From the NCBI RefSeq assembly GCF_001939045.1, contig NZ_MKIM01000028.1, positions 647,132-711,131 on the forward strand: a stretch of 64,000 bases of DNA, in the 5' to 3' direction. The notes under the pieces are model-generated. The model was given only the letters and a program-made list of their open reading frames with translations. It was not told the origin of the DNA and searched no databases. Below are positions 8,461 through 16,903 of the stretch, piece by piece (within the stretch, counting starts at the first letter, position 1; every line of letters starts with the position of its first letter). The DNA comes from Rhizobium oryziradicis (lineage in GTDB: Bacteria; Pseudomonadota; Alphaproteobacteria; Rhizobiales; Rhizobiaceae). The position numbers and the translations under genes are program-made.

Positions 8461-10134
8461 TTACGCGGCTTCAGCGGTTGCACCGCCATACAGAGCTTCC
8501 TTGAACGGCTTTGGCCCCACACGGCGATAAGCCTCAAGGAAAGTTTCCTTCGGATCAAGACGAAGGCCCAGATAGGTGTTAACCACCGTTTCCACGGCAT
8601 CCGTCACCTTTTCCGGCTCAAAACCACGACCGATGATTTCGCCAATCGACGAGTTTTCATCACCAGAGCCGCCAAGCGTGATCTGGTAAAGCTCGGCACC
8701 CTTCTTTTCCACGCCCAGCAGGCCAATGTGGCCGACATGGTGGTGACCGCAGGCATTGATACAGCCGGAAATCTTGATTTTCAGCTCACCAATCTCTTCC
8801 TGACGGGCTTGCGAGCCAAAGCGGTTGGAAATGGCCTGCGCCACCGGAATAGAGCGCGCATTGGCCAGCGCGCAATAATCCAAGCCGGGACAGGCAATAA
8901 TGTCAGTGATCAAACCGGCGTTGGCAGTTGCCAGCTTTGCACCATTAAGCGCTTCGTAGAGTGCTGGCAGATCAGCCATGGCCACATGCGGCAAAATCAG
9001 GTTTTGCTCGTGGCTGACGCGAATTTCATCAAAGGCGTAGCGCTCGGCCAAGTCTGCCACCAGTTCCATCTGGGCATCCGTGGCATCGCCCGGTGTGCCG
9101 CCAATGGGCTTGAGCGAAATCGTCACCATGCCGTAATCAGGGTTTTTATGCGCCTGTACATTTTGCGATACCCAAGCGGCAAAGCCTGCATCTGCCTTTT
9201 TCGCCTTGGCCAGCGCTTCCCAGCCTTCTGCCCGTGCGGGCAACTCAGGCATGGCAAAATAGGTCTCGATGGCGCGAATATCACCTTCAGGCAGCTTCAA
9301 AACGCTGTCCTTCAGGTTGGCGAATTCGGCATCAAACTGGCGGGTCAATTCCTCTGTGCCCGTTTCGTGCACCAAAATCTTGATGCGCGCCTTGTACTTG
9401 TTATCGCGGCGGCCATGCAGGTTATACACCCGCACAATGGCGGTGATGTAAGACAGCATATCCTCTTCGGGCAGGAAATCCTTGACCTTTTTGGCAATCA
9501 TCGGCGTGCGGCCCTGGCCGCCGCCCACGTAAACTGCAAAGCCGAGATTGCCGTTTTCGTCCTTTTTCACATGCAGGCCAATGTCATGTACCTGAATGGC
9601 GGCGCGGTCGCGCTCGGCACCCGTCACAGCAATTTTGAACTTGCGCGGCAGGAAGGAAAACTCCGGGTGAACGGACGACCACTGGCGCAAAATCTCGGCA
9701 TAGGGGCGCGGATCTGCCACTTCATCTTGGGCTGCACCGGCAAAATGATCAGCGGTGACGTTGCGAATGCAATTGCCCGAGGTCTGAATGGCGTGCATTT
9801 CAACACTTGCCAGATCCTTCAAAATCGCCGGTGTGTCCGACAATTTTGGCCAGTTGTATTGAATGTTCTGGCGCGTGGTGAAATGGCCGTAGCCGCGGTC
9901 ATATTTGCGCGCCACATGGGCCAGCATCCGCATCTGTTTTGCATTCAACGTGCCATAGGGAATGGCAACCCGCAGCATATAGGCATGCAATTGCAAATAA
10001 ACGCCATTCATCAACCGCAGCGGTTTGAAAGCGTCTTCGGAAATTTCGCCCTTGAGACGGCGTGCCACCTGATCACTAAACTGGTCCACGCGAGCGGACA
10101 CGAAAGCGTGGTCGAATTCATCGTAACGATACAT
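8461..10134 (-). CDS. cysI: Sulfite reductase hemoprotein (siroheme/4Fe-4S)
   Basis: This 557-aa reductase shows the duplicated nitrite/sulfite reductase ferredoxin-like halves and siroheme-binding domains. The cysteine ligands are seen in ACPGLDYC (near residue 425) and CINACGHHHVG (near 465); GYGHFTTRQNIQ near residue 82 is the first siroheme-contact motif. It reduces sulfite to sulfide for cysteine synthesis using six electrons. The NADPH flavoprotein partner CysJ is absent from the neighbourhood, and fpr lies downstream, so a ferredoxin-type electron route is inferred. cysG upstream supplies siroheme. The distinction from nitrite reductase rests on context. Confidence 0.9.
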   Translation of the reverse strand: MYRYDEFDHAFVSARVDQFSDQVARRLKGEISEDAFKPLRLMNGVYLQLHAYMLRVAIPYGTLNAKQMRMLAHVARKYDRGYGHFTTRQNIQYNWPKLSDTPAILKDLASVEMHAIQTSGNCIRNVTADHFAGAAQDEVADPRPYAEILRQWSSVHPEFSFLPRKFKIAVTGAERDRAAIQVHDIGLHVKKDENGNLGFAVYVGGGQGRTPMIAKKVKDFLPEEDMLSYITAIVRVYNLHGRRDNKYKARIKILVHETGTEELTRQFDAEFANLKDSVLKLPEGDIRAIETYFAMPELPARAEGWEALAKAKKADAGFAAWVSQNVQAHKNPDYGMVTISLKPIGGTPGDATDAQMELVADLAERYAFDEIRVSHEQNLILPHVAMADLPALYEALNGAKLATANAGLITDIIACPGLDYCALANARSIPVAQAISNRFGSQARQEEIGELKIKISGCINACGHHHVGHIGLLGVEKKGAELYQITLGGSGDENSSIGEIIGRGFEPEKVTDAVETVVNTYLGLRLDPKETFLEAYRRVGPKPFKEALYGGATAEAA

Positions 10135-10142
10135 AGTCTTCC

Positions 10143-10463
10143 TCAGGCGGCTATAAAATCAGGATCGGCAAAACCGTGGCCATCGGCATAGGCCATGGTC
10201 GGGCCTTCTGCGCGAATGCGCTCGCGCAGGCGCAAAGGCCAAAGCGTGCCATTGCGCTCTTCCACATCAATAATGTTGACATCCACCACCAGATTGTCGG
10301 CCAAAGCCTGCTTGCCGGTGTTTTCAAGTGCAGATTCAGCTTCTGCATGGCGGGCCACAAATGCGTCTTGCAATTTTTCGGTCCACTGGCCGGAAGCATC
10401 AAGCCAAACGGCAATGCCATCGCTCAAGCGGTTTGCAGTCAAGACTTTCTCTGCCATGCTCAT
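10143..10463 (-). CDS. DUF2849 domain-containing protein
   Basis: This small protein of about 104-106 aa belongs to the DUF2849 family, found between cysG and cysI in many alphaproteobacteria. The conserved core is VLTANRLSDGIAVWLDASGQW near the N-terminus and VEERNGTLWPLRLRERIRAEGP near the C-terminus. No catalytic motif is apparent. The first ATG (10463) overlaps the cysG stop as ATGA; a second ATG at 10457 has AAGG at better spacing and may be the real start. An accessory role in sulfite reduction is inferred only from the neighbours. Confidence 0.82.
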   Translation of the reverse strand: MSMAEKVLTANRLSDGIAVWLDASGQWTEKLQDAFVARHAEAESALENTGKQALADNLVVDVNIIDVEERNGTLWPLRLRERIRAEGPTMAYADGHGFADPDFIAA

Positions 10464-11902
10464 ACCTTCATCATGTTGTGTTCAGCGCCAATGGATGCGC
10501 CCAATGGCGCTGAATGGACAAAATTTGCGCCCGCAACGGCATCACCGATAATCACCATCACCGGCCCGGTCAATTCGGTGCGGTTTTCAAGATCGGGCAA
10601 CTCCCGCAGCGTGCCATGCAGCAAACGCTTGTCGCCTCGGCCAGCGTTTTCCACGACGGCCACCGTGGTGTCCGGGGCCAGGCCACCGGCCATCAGCCGC
10701 TCTGCAACCGAGGCAGCCACACTGCGGCCCATGTAAACAGCAACCGTTGCACCCGAAAGCGCAACCCGCGCCCAATCTGGCAAAACATCGCCATTCAAAT
10801 CGTGGCCGGTGGTGAACACCAGCGTGGACGACACACCGCGCAGCGTCAGGGGCAGTTCAAAATCAGCGGCGGCTGCGAGAGCAGACGTAATGCCGGGTAC
10901 AATCTCATAGGCCACACCGGCATTGCGCAAGGCTGCCATTTCTTCGCCAGCGCGCCCAAAGATCAGCGGATCGCCAGATTTCAGCCGCACGACACGCTTG
11001 CCTGCCCGTCCAAGCTCTACCAGCAGATCATTGATCTCGTTTTGCGATTTGGTGTGACAGCCTTTGCGCTTGCCCACCGAAATGCGCTCGGCGTCGCGTC
11101 TGCCCATATCAACAACGGCCTGAGGCACCAAAGCGTCAAACACAATCGCGTCGGCTTCCATCATCAACCGATGAGCACGAAGCGTGAGCAGATCTTCTGC
11201 CCCCGGCCCGGCCCCCACCAGAAACACCCGGCCTTCGCGCGAGGCAGTGGCAGCGCCCTTGAGCAATTTTGTCGCTTGACGGCGCGCAGCACTGATATCA
11301 CCGCTTTCAACGGCATCAGCCACATCACCTTGAAAAAACGAGCGCCAAAACAGGCGCCGCGCCACACCGCGCGGCACGAGCCGATCAACGGCGCGGCGAT
11401 AGCTGTTGGCCAGCCGACCAAGCTTGCCCAGTGAACGCGGCAATTGCCGATCAATACCGGCACGGATCATTTGCGCCAAAACCGGACCAACGCCTTCTGT
11501 ACCAATGGCAATGGCAATCGGCGCACGGTTCACCAGTGCCGGGGTATAAAAATCGCAATAATCGGGCTGATCCACGGCGTTTGCCGGAATTTTGGCAACG
11601 CGAGCGGCATTGACAATCACACGATCAGAGGCACCCTCGCCGGTGGCCGCAAACACCAAAGACATGCCGTGAAGCAGGTCTGCCGAAAAAGACGAATGAT
11701 CGACCTCAATGGCTTTGCGCTTCAAAAAGGCGGCATAGTCCGGCTCAGGATCGGCTGTGAAGGCGATGATCTTGGCTGAAGTGTTGCTGATCAATCGTGC
11801 TTTCGCAAACGCCTCATCACCATCGCCAAACACAGCCACCTTTGCGCCTTCAACGCGAAAGAAGGCCGGAAAGACCGACAGTTTTTCAGAATCAACGCTC
11901 AA
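10460..11902 (-). CDS. cysG: Siroheme synthase CysG
   Basis: This 480-aa multifunctional enzyme makes siroheme from uroporphyrinogen III. The N-terminal half (about 1-210) is the precorrin-2 dehydrogenase/ferrochelatase module, starting FFRVEGAKVAVFGDGDEAFAKARL. The C-terminal half (about 225-470) is the SAM-dependent methyltransferase, with VFLVGAGPGAEDLLTLRA, VRLKSGDPLIFGRAGEE and VAVYMG. It overlaps the next gene by ATGA and sits first in the sulfite-reduction run, directly upstream of the siroheme user cysI. The 224-bp gap to the divergent deaminase gene should hold its promoter. Confidence 0.94.
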   Translation of the reverse strand: MSVDSEKLSVFPAFFRVEGAKVAVFGDGDEAFAKARLISNTSAKIIAFTADPEPDYAAFLKRKAIEVDHSSFSADLLHGMSLVFAATGEGASDRVIVNAARVAKIPANAVDQPDYCDFYTPALVNRAPIAIAIGTEGVGPVLAQMIRAGIDRQLPRSLGKLGRLANSYRRAVDRLVPRGVARRLFWRSFFQGDVADAVESGDISAARRQATKLLKGAATASREGRVFLVGAGPGAEDLLTLRAHRLMMEADAIVFDALVPQAVVDMGRRDAERISVGKRKGCHTKSQNEINDLLVELGRAGKRVVRLKSGDPLIFGRAGEEMAALRNAGVAYEIVPGITSALAAAADFELPLTLRGVSSTLVFTTGHDLNGDVLPDWARVALSGATVAVYMGRSVAASVAERLMAGGLAPDTTVAVVENAGRGDKRLLHGTLRELPDLENRTELTGPVMVIIGDAVAGANFVHSAPLGASIGAEHNMMKV

Positions 11903-12126
11903 TGGACCAATCCCTTGTTTAGCGGCATTATCGGCGCAAATACCAGTTTATTGAAGAAACAGAAATCCGCCTTGTCATGCGTGCCGATATTTCTTTGCTA
12001 GCCTGTTTGCTGATCATAGCAAAAGCAACCCGCAGCGCACAATTTTCTTTATTTTATCGACCGGCCTTTGCCTCACACTCTCCTTTAGGGCTAAATGCCA
12101 GACAAGATTCTCTAAAGAGGCTAGCC

Positions 12127-12714
12127 ATGAGCGACCAAAACCTGACTGCGCGCCTGCTCGATGTCATTGAACATGATATTATTCCTCTCACGCAACAAGG
12201 GGTCGCTGCTGGCAACAAGTTGTTTGGTGCTGCCGTTTTGCGCAAATCCGATTTGTCACTGGTGGTGGCCGAGACCAACAATGAGCTGGAAAACCCGATG
12301 TGGCATGGTGAAGTGCACACATTAAAGCGCTTTTATGAAATGGGCGAACGGCCAGAAACCAAAGACCTGATTTTTCTCTCCACGCACGAGCCCTGCACGA
12401 TGTGCATGTCGGCCATCACTTGGGCGGGCTTTGATAATTTCTACTATTTCTTCACCCATGAAGACAGCCGCGATGCCTTTGCAATTCCCCATGATTTGAA
12501 AATTCTCAAAGAGGTGTTTGGTCTTGAGCCGGGCGGCTATCGCAAACAAAATGCCTTTTGGAACAGTTTTGCCATCAATGATCTGATTGAGGTGGAGGAA
12601 GATTCGCGCCGCAGCGGCCTTCTTGCCCAATCACAGAAAATTCGCAGCCTCTACGCGGACCTTTCCACGCAATATCAATCCAGCAAAAGTGGCAACGCCA
12701 TCCCGCTGAACTGA
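12127..12714 (+). CDS. Nucleoside/cytidine deaminase family protein
   Basis: This 195-aa protein of the zinc-dependent deaminase fold has the motif HGE (MWHGEVHTLKRF, near residue 60) and PCTMC (STHEPCTMCMSAI, near residue 90), which supply the zinc ligands and the catalytic Glu. The family includes guanine and cytosine deaminases; the exact substrate cannot be read from the sequence. The ATG at 12127 follows AAAGAGG by six bases, so a longer frame beginning at 11977 is rejected. It is 23 bp upstream of mazG on the same strand, and the pair may be co-transcribed as nucleotide-metabolism genes. Confidence 0.85.
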   Translation: MSDQNLTARLLDVIEHDIIPLTQQGVAAGNKLFGAAVLRKSDLSLVVAETNNELENPMWHGEVHTLKRFYEMGERPETKDLIFLSTHEPCTMCMSAITWAGFDNFYYFFTHEDSRDAFAIPHDLKILKEVFGLEPGGYRKQNAFWNSFAINDLIEVEEDSRRSGLLAQSQKIRSLYADLSTQYQSSKSGNAIPLN

Positions 12715-12737
12715 CATCGATACAAAGGATAGGCCTC

Positions 12738-13577
12738 ATGGAACCCTCAACGGATATCGCGCGCCTGCTCGAGATTATGGCCGCCCTGCGTCAACCGGAA
12801 ACCGGCTGCCCATGGGACATTGTCCAGACATTTGACACCATCAAACCCTATACGCTCGAAGAAGCCTATGAGGTGGCCGATGCCATAGAGCGCAACGACC
12901 CGGATGATCTGTGCGAGGAATTGGGCGATCTTCTGCTGCAAGTGGTGTTTCATGCGCAAATCGCAGCCGAATCCGGGCTGTTCACCTTTGAAGACGTGGT
13001 TGAGGCCATTACCAAGAAAATGATCCGCCGCCATCCGCACGTTTTCGCTCGCTCAGATGCTGACACGCCGGAAGCGGTGAAGCAGCAGTGGGACAAGATC
13101 AAGAAGCAGGAAAAAAGCGAGCGCGCCGCTCGCCGCACTGCCCGCGGCATGGCTGATGTGTTTCAAGACGGCCTGCTAGGCTCTGTGCAGCGCACATTTC
13201 CTGCCCTCACCGAAGCCGTGAAATTGCAAGAACAGGCCGCAAAAGTTGGTTTTGATTGGGATAAGGCAGAACCGATCCTCGACAAGATCGAGGAAGAAAT
13301 TGCCGAGTTGCGCGAAGCAATGCGCGAGGGTGATCAACACAAAATTAAGGATGAATTGGGCGATCTCACCTTCGCACTGGTCAACATCGGTCGTCATGTC
13401 AAAGCCGATCCGGAACAGGCGCTGCGCGGAACAAACGTCAAATTCCGTCGTCGTTTTGGTTATATTGAAAAAACATTGCGCGCCAACGGAGAAAGCCTGG
13501 AGCACGCCAGCCTCGCCCGTATGGAAGAACTGTGGCAGGAGGCAAAGAAGCTCGAGCGAGGAATAGCGGGATCTTAG
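12738..13577 (+). CDS. mazG: Nucleoside triphosphate pyrophosphohydrolase MazG
   Basis: This 279-aa protein with two MazG domains hydrolyses NTPs to NMP and pyrophosphate and acts as a house-cleaning enzyme. The N-terminal domain shows RLLEIMAALRQPETGCPWDIVQTF, then EEAYEVADAIE and ELGDLLLQVVFHAQIA, the EExxE and ExxD metal-binding motifs. The second copy has KIEEEIAELREAM and DELGDLTFALVNIGRH. The length matches full-size MazG. It ends at the start of a long palindrome shared with the convergent hflX. Confidence 0.94.
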   Translation: MEPSTDIARLLEIMAALRQPETGCPWDIVQTFDTIKPYTLEEAYEVADAIERNDPDDLCEELGDLLLQVVFHAQIAAESGLFTFEDVVEAITKKMIRRHPHVFARSDADTPEAVKQQWDKIKKQEKSERAARRTARGMADVFQDGLLGSVQRTFPALTEAVKLQEQAAKVGFDWDKAEPILDKIEEEIAELREAMREGDQHKIKDELGDLTFALVNIGRHVKADPEQALRGTNVKFRRRFGYIEKTLRANGESLEHASLARMEELWQEAKKLERGIAGS

Positions 13578-13628
13578 AGTGTGTTTGGTCAGGAAAACCG
13601 GTAACCACTTTTCCCTGACAAACTCTAA
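13575..13628. terminator. Palindromic repeat between convergent mazG and hflX (probable bidirectional terminator)
   Basis: TTAGAG and TTTGGTCAGGAAAA on the left match TTTTCCCTGACAAA and CTCTAA on the right, with ACCGGTAACCAC in the loop. It spans the space between two gene ends and includes both stop codons. Related copies lie at 40257-40301 and 52001-52048. A bidirectional terminator role is inferred from position; there is no long U-tract. Confidence 0.6.
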
Positions 13629-14980
13629 TCCCGCTCCCAATCCTCTTTCGCTTGGCCCTGCAAAACACCAAGCTTGCGCTCCAGTTCATCGGCCTGGCGA
13701 TCTGTGAGGCGCAAATCAAGGCTGACGGAACCGTCTTCCATATCTTCGCGGCCATCAACCACTGCATTTTCATAGGCCCAGGACACAACAGCCTGTTTAT
13801 CGGCGGGAATGATAACGGTTGCTTCTGTCAGCACGCCTGAAAGCCGCTGCGAGATAACATCCATCAGGGCATCAACACCCTCGCCGCTCAGAGCCGAGAC
13901 CGGAATAACGTTTTTGCGGGCCGCAACCTTTTGCAGAATGGCGTCATGCGCTTCCGGCTCCAGCCGGTCAATCTTGTTCCAAACCTCAATGATACGCTCA
14001 TCACGCGCTTTTTCGTCAATGCCGAGATCGCTCAAAATGCGCAGCACGTCGCCCGACTGGGCGCCATTGTCAGGATCGGCCATGTCGCGCACATGCAAGA
14101 TCAGGTCCGCTTCCAGCACCTCTTCCAGTGTTGCGCGAAAGGCAGCAACCAGATGGGTGGGCAGATCGGAGATAAACCCAACCGTGTCTGACAAGATCAC
14201 TGTGCGCCCTTGCGGCAGCTTCATGCGGCGAAGGGTTGGGTCCAGCGTGGCAAACAACATGTCTTCGGCCAACACGCCAGCACCCGTGATACGGTTGAAC
14301 AGCGTGGATTTTCCGGCGTTGGTATAGCCCACTAGTGCCACAATCGGATGCGGTACCTTGCGGCGCTTGGCGCGGTGAAGCTGGCGGGTGCGCACCACTT
14401 GCTCCAGCTCGCGCTCCAGCCGCACAATGCGATCTTGCAGCATGCGCCTATCGGCTTCGATCTGGGTTTCACCGGGACCACCCATGAAACCGGCACCACC
14501 ACGCTGACGCTCCAAGTGGGTCCAGCTCCGCACCAGACGGCCCTTTTGATAGTTCAGATGGGCGAGATCAACCTGCAACGTGCCTTCCTTGGTGGAGGCG
14601 CGACGACCAAAAATTTCAAGAATGAGACCCGTGCGGTCAATGACCTTGGCGTTCCATTCTTTTTCGAGATTGCGTTGCTGAACCGGTGTGAGCGGATGAT
14701 CAATGATCACCAGACCCGCATCATGGCTATCCAACAGCGCCTTGACTTCCTCAATCTTGCCGCTGCCCATCAAGGTTGCCGGGCGCGGCTGATTGACCGG
14801 TACAATCAACCCTTCAACAACGGTGAGATCAATGGCGCGGGCCAGCCCCATCGCCTCTTCCAAACGGCTCTCATTGCTGCGGGTGGGTGCCGGAATACTC
14901 TCTCCTGTCGGCTTTTCAGCAGAACGAGCCTGCTTGAGCACAGGCACAAGCACCACGGCGCGCATATCGTCGCGGTGCAT
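13625..14980 (-). CDS. hflX: GTPase HflX
   Basis: This 451-aa ribosome-associated GTPase splits stalled ribosomes in characterised homologues. The N-terminal HflX domain contains PATLMGSGKIEEVKALL and FGRRASTKEGTLQVDLAHLNYQ in segments, followed by the glycine-rich RQRGGAGFMGGPGETQIE. The G domain shows G1 GYTNAGKSTLFN, G3 DTVGFI and G4 NKID. A ribosome site AGGAA lies close to the ATG. It follows hfq at 134 bp, a gene order conserved in many proteobacteria. Confidence 0.94.
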   Translation of the reverse strand: MHRDDMRAVVLVPVLKQARSAEKPTGESIPAPTRSNESRLEEAMGLARAIDLTVVEGLIVPVNQPRPATLMGSGKIEEVKALLDSHDAGLVIIDHPLTPVQQRNLEKEWNAKVIDRTGLILEIFGRRASTKEGTLQVDLAHLNYQKGRLVRSWTHLERQRGGAGFMGGPGETQIEADRRMLQDRIVRLERELEQVVRTRQLHRAKRRKVPHPIVALVGYTNAGKSTLFNRITGAGVLAEDMLFATLDPTLRRMKLPQGRTVILSDTVGFISDLPTHLVAAFRATLEEVLEADLILHVRDMADPDNGAQSGDVLRILSDLGIDEKARDERIIEVWNKIDRLEPEAHDAILQKVAARKNVIPVSALSGEGVDALMDVISQRLSGVLTEATVIIPADKQAVVSWAYENAVVDGREDMEDGSVSLDLRLTDRQADELERKLGVLQGQAKEDWERD

Positions 14981-15114
14981 TTCCTGTTCAGGGATAATAG
15001 AGTCCGATGTTGTGTCCCGATTTGAGATAGCCGTTTTCCTGTCTTGAAATAGAAATGCTTATTCCCCAGCGCATTTACCGGGGAAGGTGAATAGACCGAT
15101 GGGTGCGCTGAAGA

Positions 15115-15357
15115 TTAAGCTGTGCTCTCTTCGCCTTCAAACATCTGCATCGGCTGGCCCGGCATGATGGTTGAAATGGCATGCTTGTAAACGAGCTGAG
15201 AATGCCCATCGCGACGCAGCAACACACAAAAATTGTCAAACGAGGTGACAACGCCGGTCAATTTAACACCATTGATCAAAAAAATCGTCAATGAAATTTT
15301 CTGCTTGCGAACCGTATTGAGAAAAAGGTCCTGCAAATTCTGAGAACGTTCCGCCAT
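15115..15357 (-). CDS. hfq: RNA chaperone Hfq
   Basis: This 80-aa Sm-like protein forms a hexamer that pairs small RNAs with mRNAs. The start is [20 protein letters not shown]. The Sm1 segment [18 protein letters not shown] and the Sm2 motif YKHAIST are both intact. The ATG at 15357 fits the usual size; longer upstream starts add residues absent from Hfq. The C-terminal tail is short, as usual in alphaproteobacteria. It lies between ntrX and hflX, which matches the order in rhizobia, where Hfq supports nitrogen control. Confidence 0.97.
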   Translation of the reverse strand: MAERSQNLQDLFLNTVRKQKISLTIFLINGVKLTGVVTSFDNFCVLLRRDGHSQLVYKHAISTIMPGQPMQMFEGEESTA

Positions 15358-15538
15358 GGCGCCGCTTCTTTCTATTTTGCCGGTCGGGGATACCGGTTGG
15401 AGATTTTCTATCTGATTTTTTGAGCAAACTGCCCTCATGCCCCTTGGGACAGTTTGGTATCAAATCAATGAGCATTCCGCAATCTGGAAAAATCCATTTG
15501 AATTCATTGCCAGATCGCTTTGCGCTCGGAACACGCCA

Positions 15539-16903
15539 TCAAACCCCGAGGGATTTCAGTTTACGATGAAGTGCTGACCTCTCCATACCGACAAATTCAG
15601 CGGTGCGTGAAATATTGCCGCCAAAACGGTTGATCTGCGCAATCAGATAATCGCGCTCAAACATCTCGCGCGCCTCACGCAAAGGAAGCGTCATGATCTG
15701 GTAATCGCTGCGGCCTGAGACTTTCGGCAGCATTTCACCCAGATCCGCTGGCAGCATTTCGGCGGTGATTGTGGTGTCCGGGCTATCGCTTTGGGCCAGG
15801 ATCAGCAGGCGCTCGATATTGTTGCGCAGCTGGCGAATATTGCCCGGCCAATCATGGGCCTGCAACACCGCCATCGCATCATCGCCAATCTTGCGCGGAC
15901 GAATACCCGCCTGTTCGGCAATATGGCGCACAAACATATCCACCAGAAACGGAATATCCTCGCGCCGCTCCGACAAAGCAGGCACCCGAATTGGCACAAC
16001 AGCCAAGCGATGAAACAAATCCTCCCGAAACTCGCCATCGGAAATCATGCTTTCCAGATTATAGGCGCTGGAGGAAATGATCCGCACATCCACCTTGACC
16101 CGCTTCGAGCCACCAACACGCTCAAATTGCTGATCCACCAGAACCCGCAGAATCTTGTTCTGGGTCTCGCGTGGCATTTCGCCCACTTCATCCAGATAGA
16201 GAATACCGCGATGGGCCTCCTCCAGCGCACCAATGCGGCGCGCCTGGCCAGGGCCGCCTTCTGTGCCAAACAGGGCAACTTCCATCCGGTCAGGCGTGAT
16301 GGCTGCGGCATTCAAGGTCACAAACGGTCCTGCCGCCCGCGCCGAACGCTTATGGATCATACGCGCCACCAATTCCTTGCCGCTGCCAGACGGCCCGACA
16401 ATCATGATGCGGCTGTTGGTTGGTGACACCTTTTCAATGGTCTGGCGCAATTGTGAGACGGCAACAGAAGTGCCAATTAGCTCGCTGGAATCACCGGTAC
16501 GGCGTTTCAGATCCGATACTTCGCGCTTGAGCTTGGAGTTTTCCAAAGCCCGCTCGGCGATCAAAATCAACCGATCCGCCTTGAAGGGCTTTTCGATAAA
16601 ATCAAACGCACCGCGTTTGATGGCCGAAACCGCCGTTTCAACATTGCCATGGCCTGAAATCATCACCACTGGCAAATCGGGATGCCGGGCCTTGATTTCA
16701 TCCAGCAGCGCCAACCCATCCAACCGGCTGCCCTGCATCCAGATGTCGAGAAAAATCAGGCGCGGCGCACGATCCGAAATCGCAGCCAGCGCGCTGTCCG
16801 CATCATGGGCCGTGCGCGTCTCATGCCCTTCATCACTGAGAATGCCGGAGACAATCTCGCGAATATCTTCCTCGTCGTCGACAACCAGAATGTCAGAGGC
16901 CAT
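15539..16903 (-). CDS. ntrX: Nitrogen assimilation response regulator NtrX
   Basis: This 454-aa regulator has a receiver domain (acidic Asp10, phospho-acceptor Asp53 in FLDIWMQG), an AAA+ domain with Walker A GPSGSGKELVA and YLDEVGEMP, and a C-terminal Fis-type helix-turn-helix ending in RSALHRKLKSLGV. The loop that should carry GAFTGA, needed for contact with sigma-54, instead reads GGPGQARRIGALEEA. This is typical of NtrX and suggests it does not act as a classic sigma-54 activator. Its start overlaps the ntrY stop by 11 bp, so the pair is co-translated. Confidence 0.95.
   Translation of the reverse strand: MASDILVVDDEEDIREIVSGILSDEGHETRTAHDADSALAAISDRAPRLIFLDIWMQGSRLDGLALLDEIKARHPDLPVVMISGHGNVETAVSAIKRGAFDFIEKPFKADRLILIAERALENSKLKREVSDLKRRTGDSSELIGTSVAVSQLRQTIEKVSPTNSRIMIVGPSGSGKELVARMIHKRSARAAGPFVTLNAAAITPDRMEVALFGTEGGPGQARRIGALEEAHRGILYLDEVGEMPRETQNKILRVLVDQQFERVGGSKRVKVDVRIISSSAYNLESMISDGEFREDLFHRLAVVPIRVPALSERREDIPFLVDMFVRHIAEQAGIRPRKIGDDAMAVLQAHDWPGNIRQLRNNIERLLILAQSDSPDTTITAEMLPADLGEMLPKVSGRSDYQIMTLPLREAREMFERDYLIAQINRFGGNISRTAEFVGMERSALHRKLKSLGV

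Noticed and set aside
7921..10191. Long plus-strand open frame of 756 codons opposite cysI and DUF934
   Set aside because: It is the antisense of the clearly recognised cysI-DUF934 genes, has no ribosome site and shows no family motif.
15062..15085. Hairpin TTCCCC/GGGGAA between hfq and hflX as the hfq terminator
   Set aside because: Only six base pairs with no U-tract on the minus strand; not convincing.
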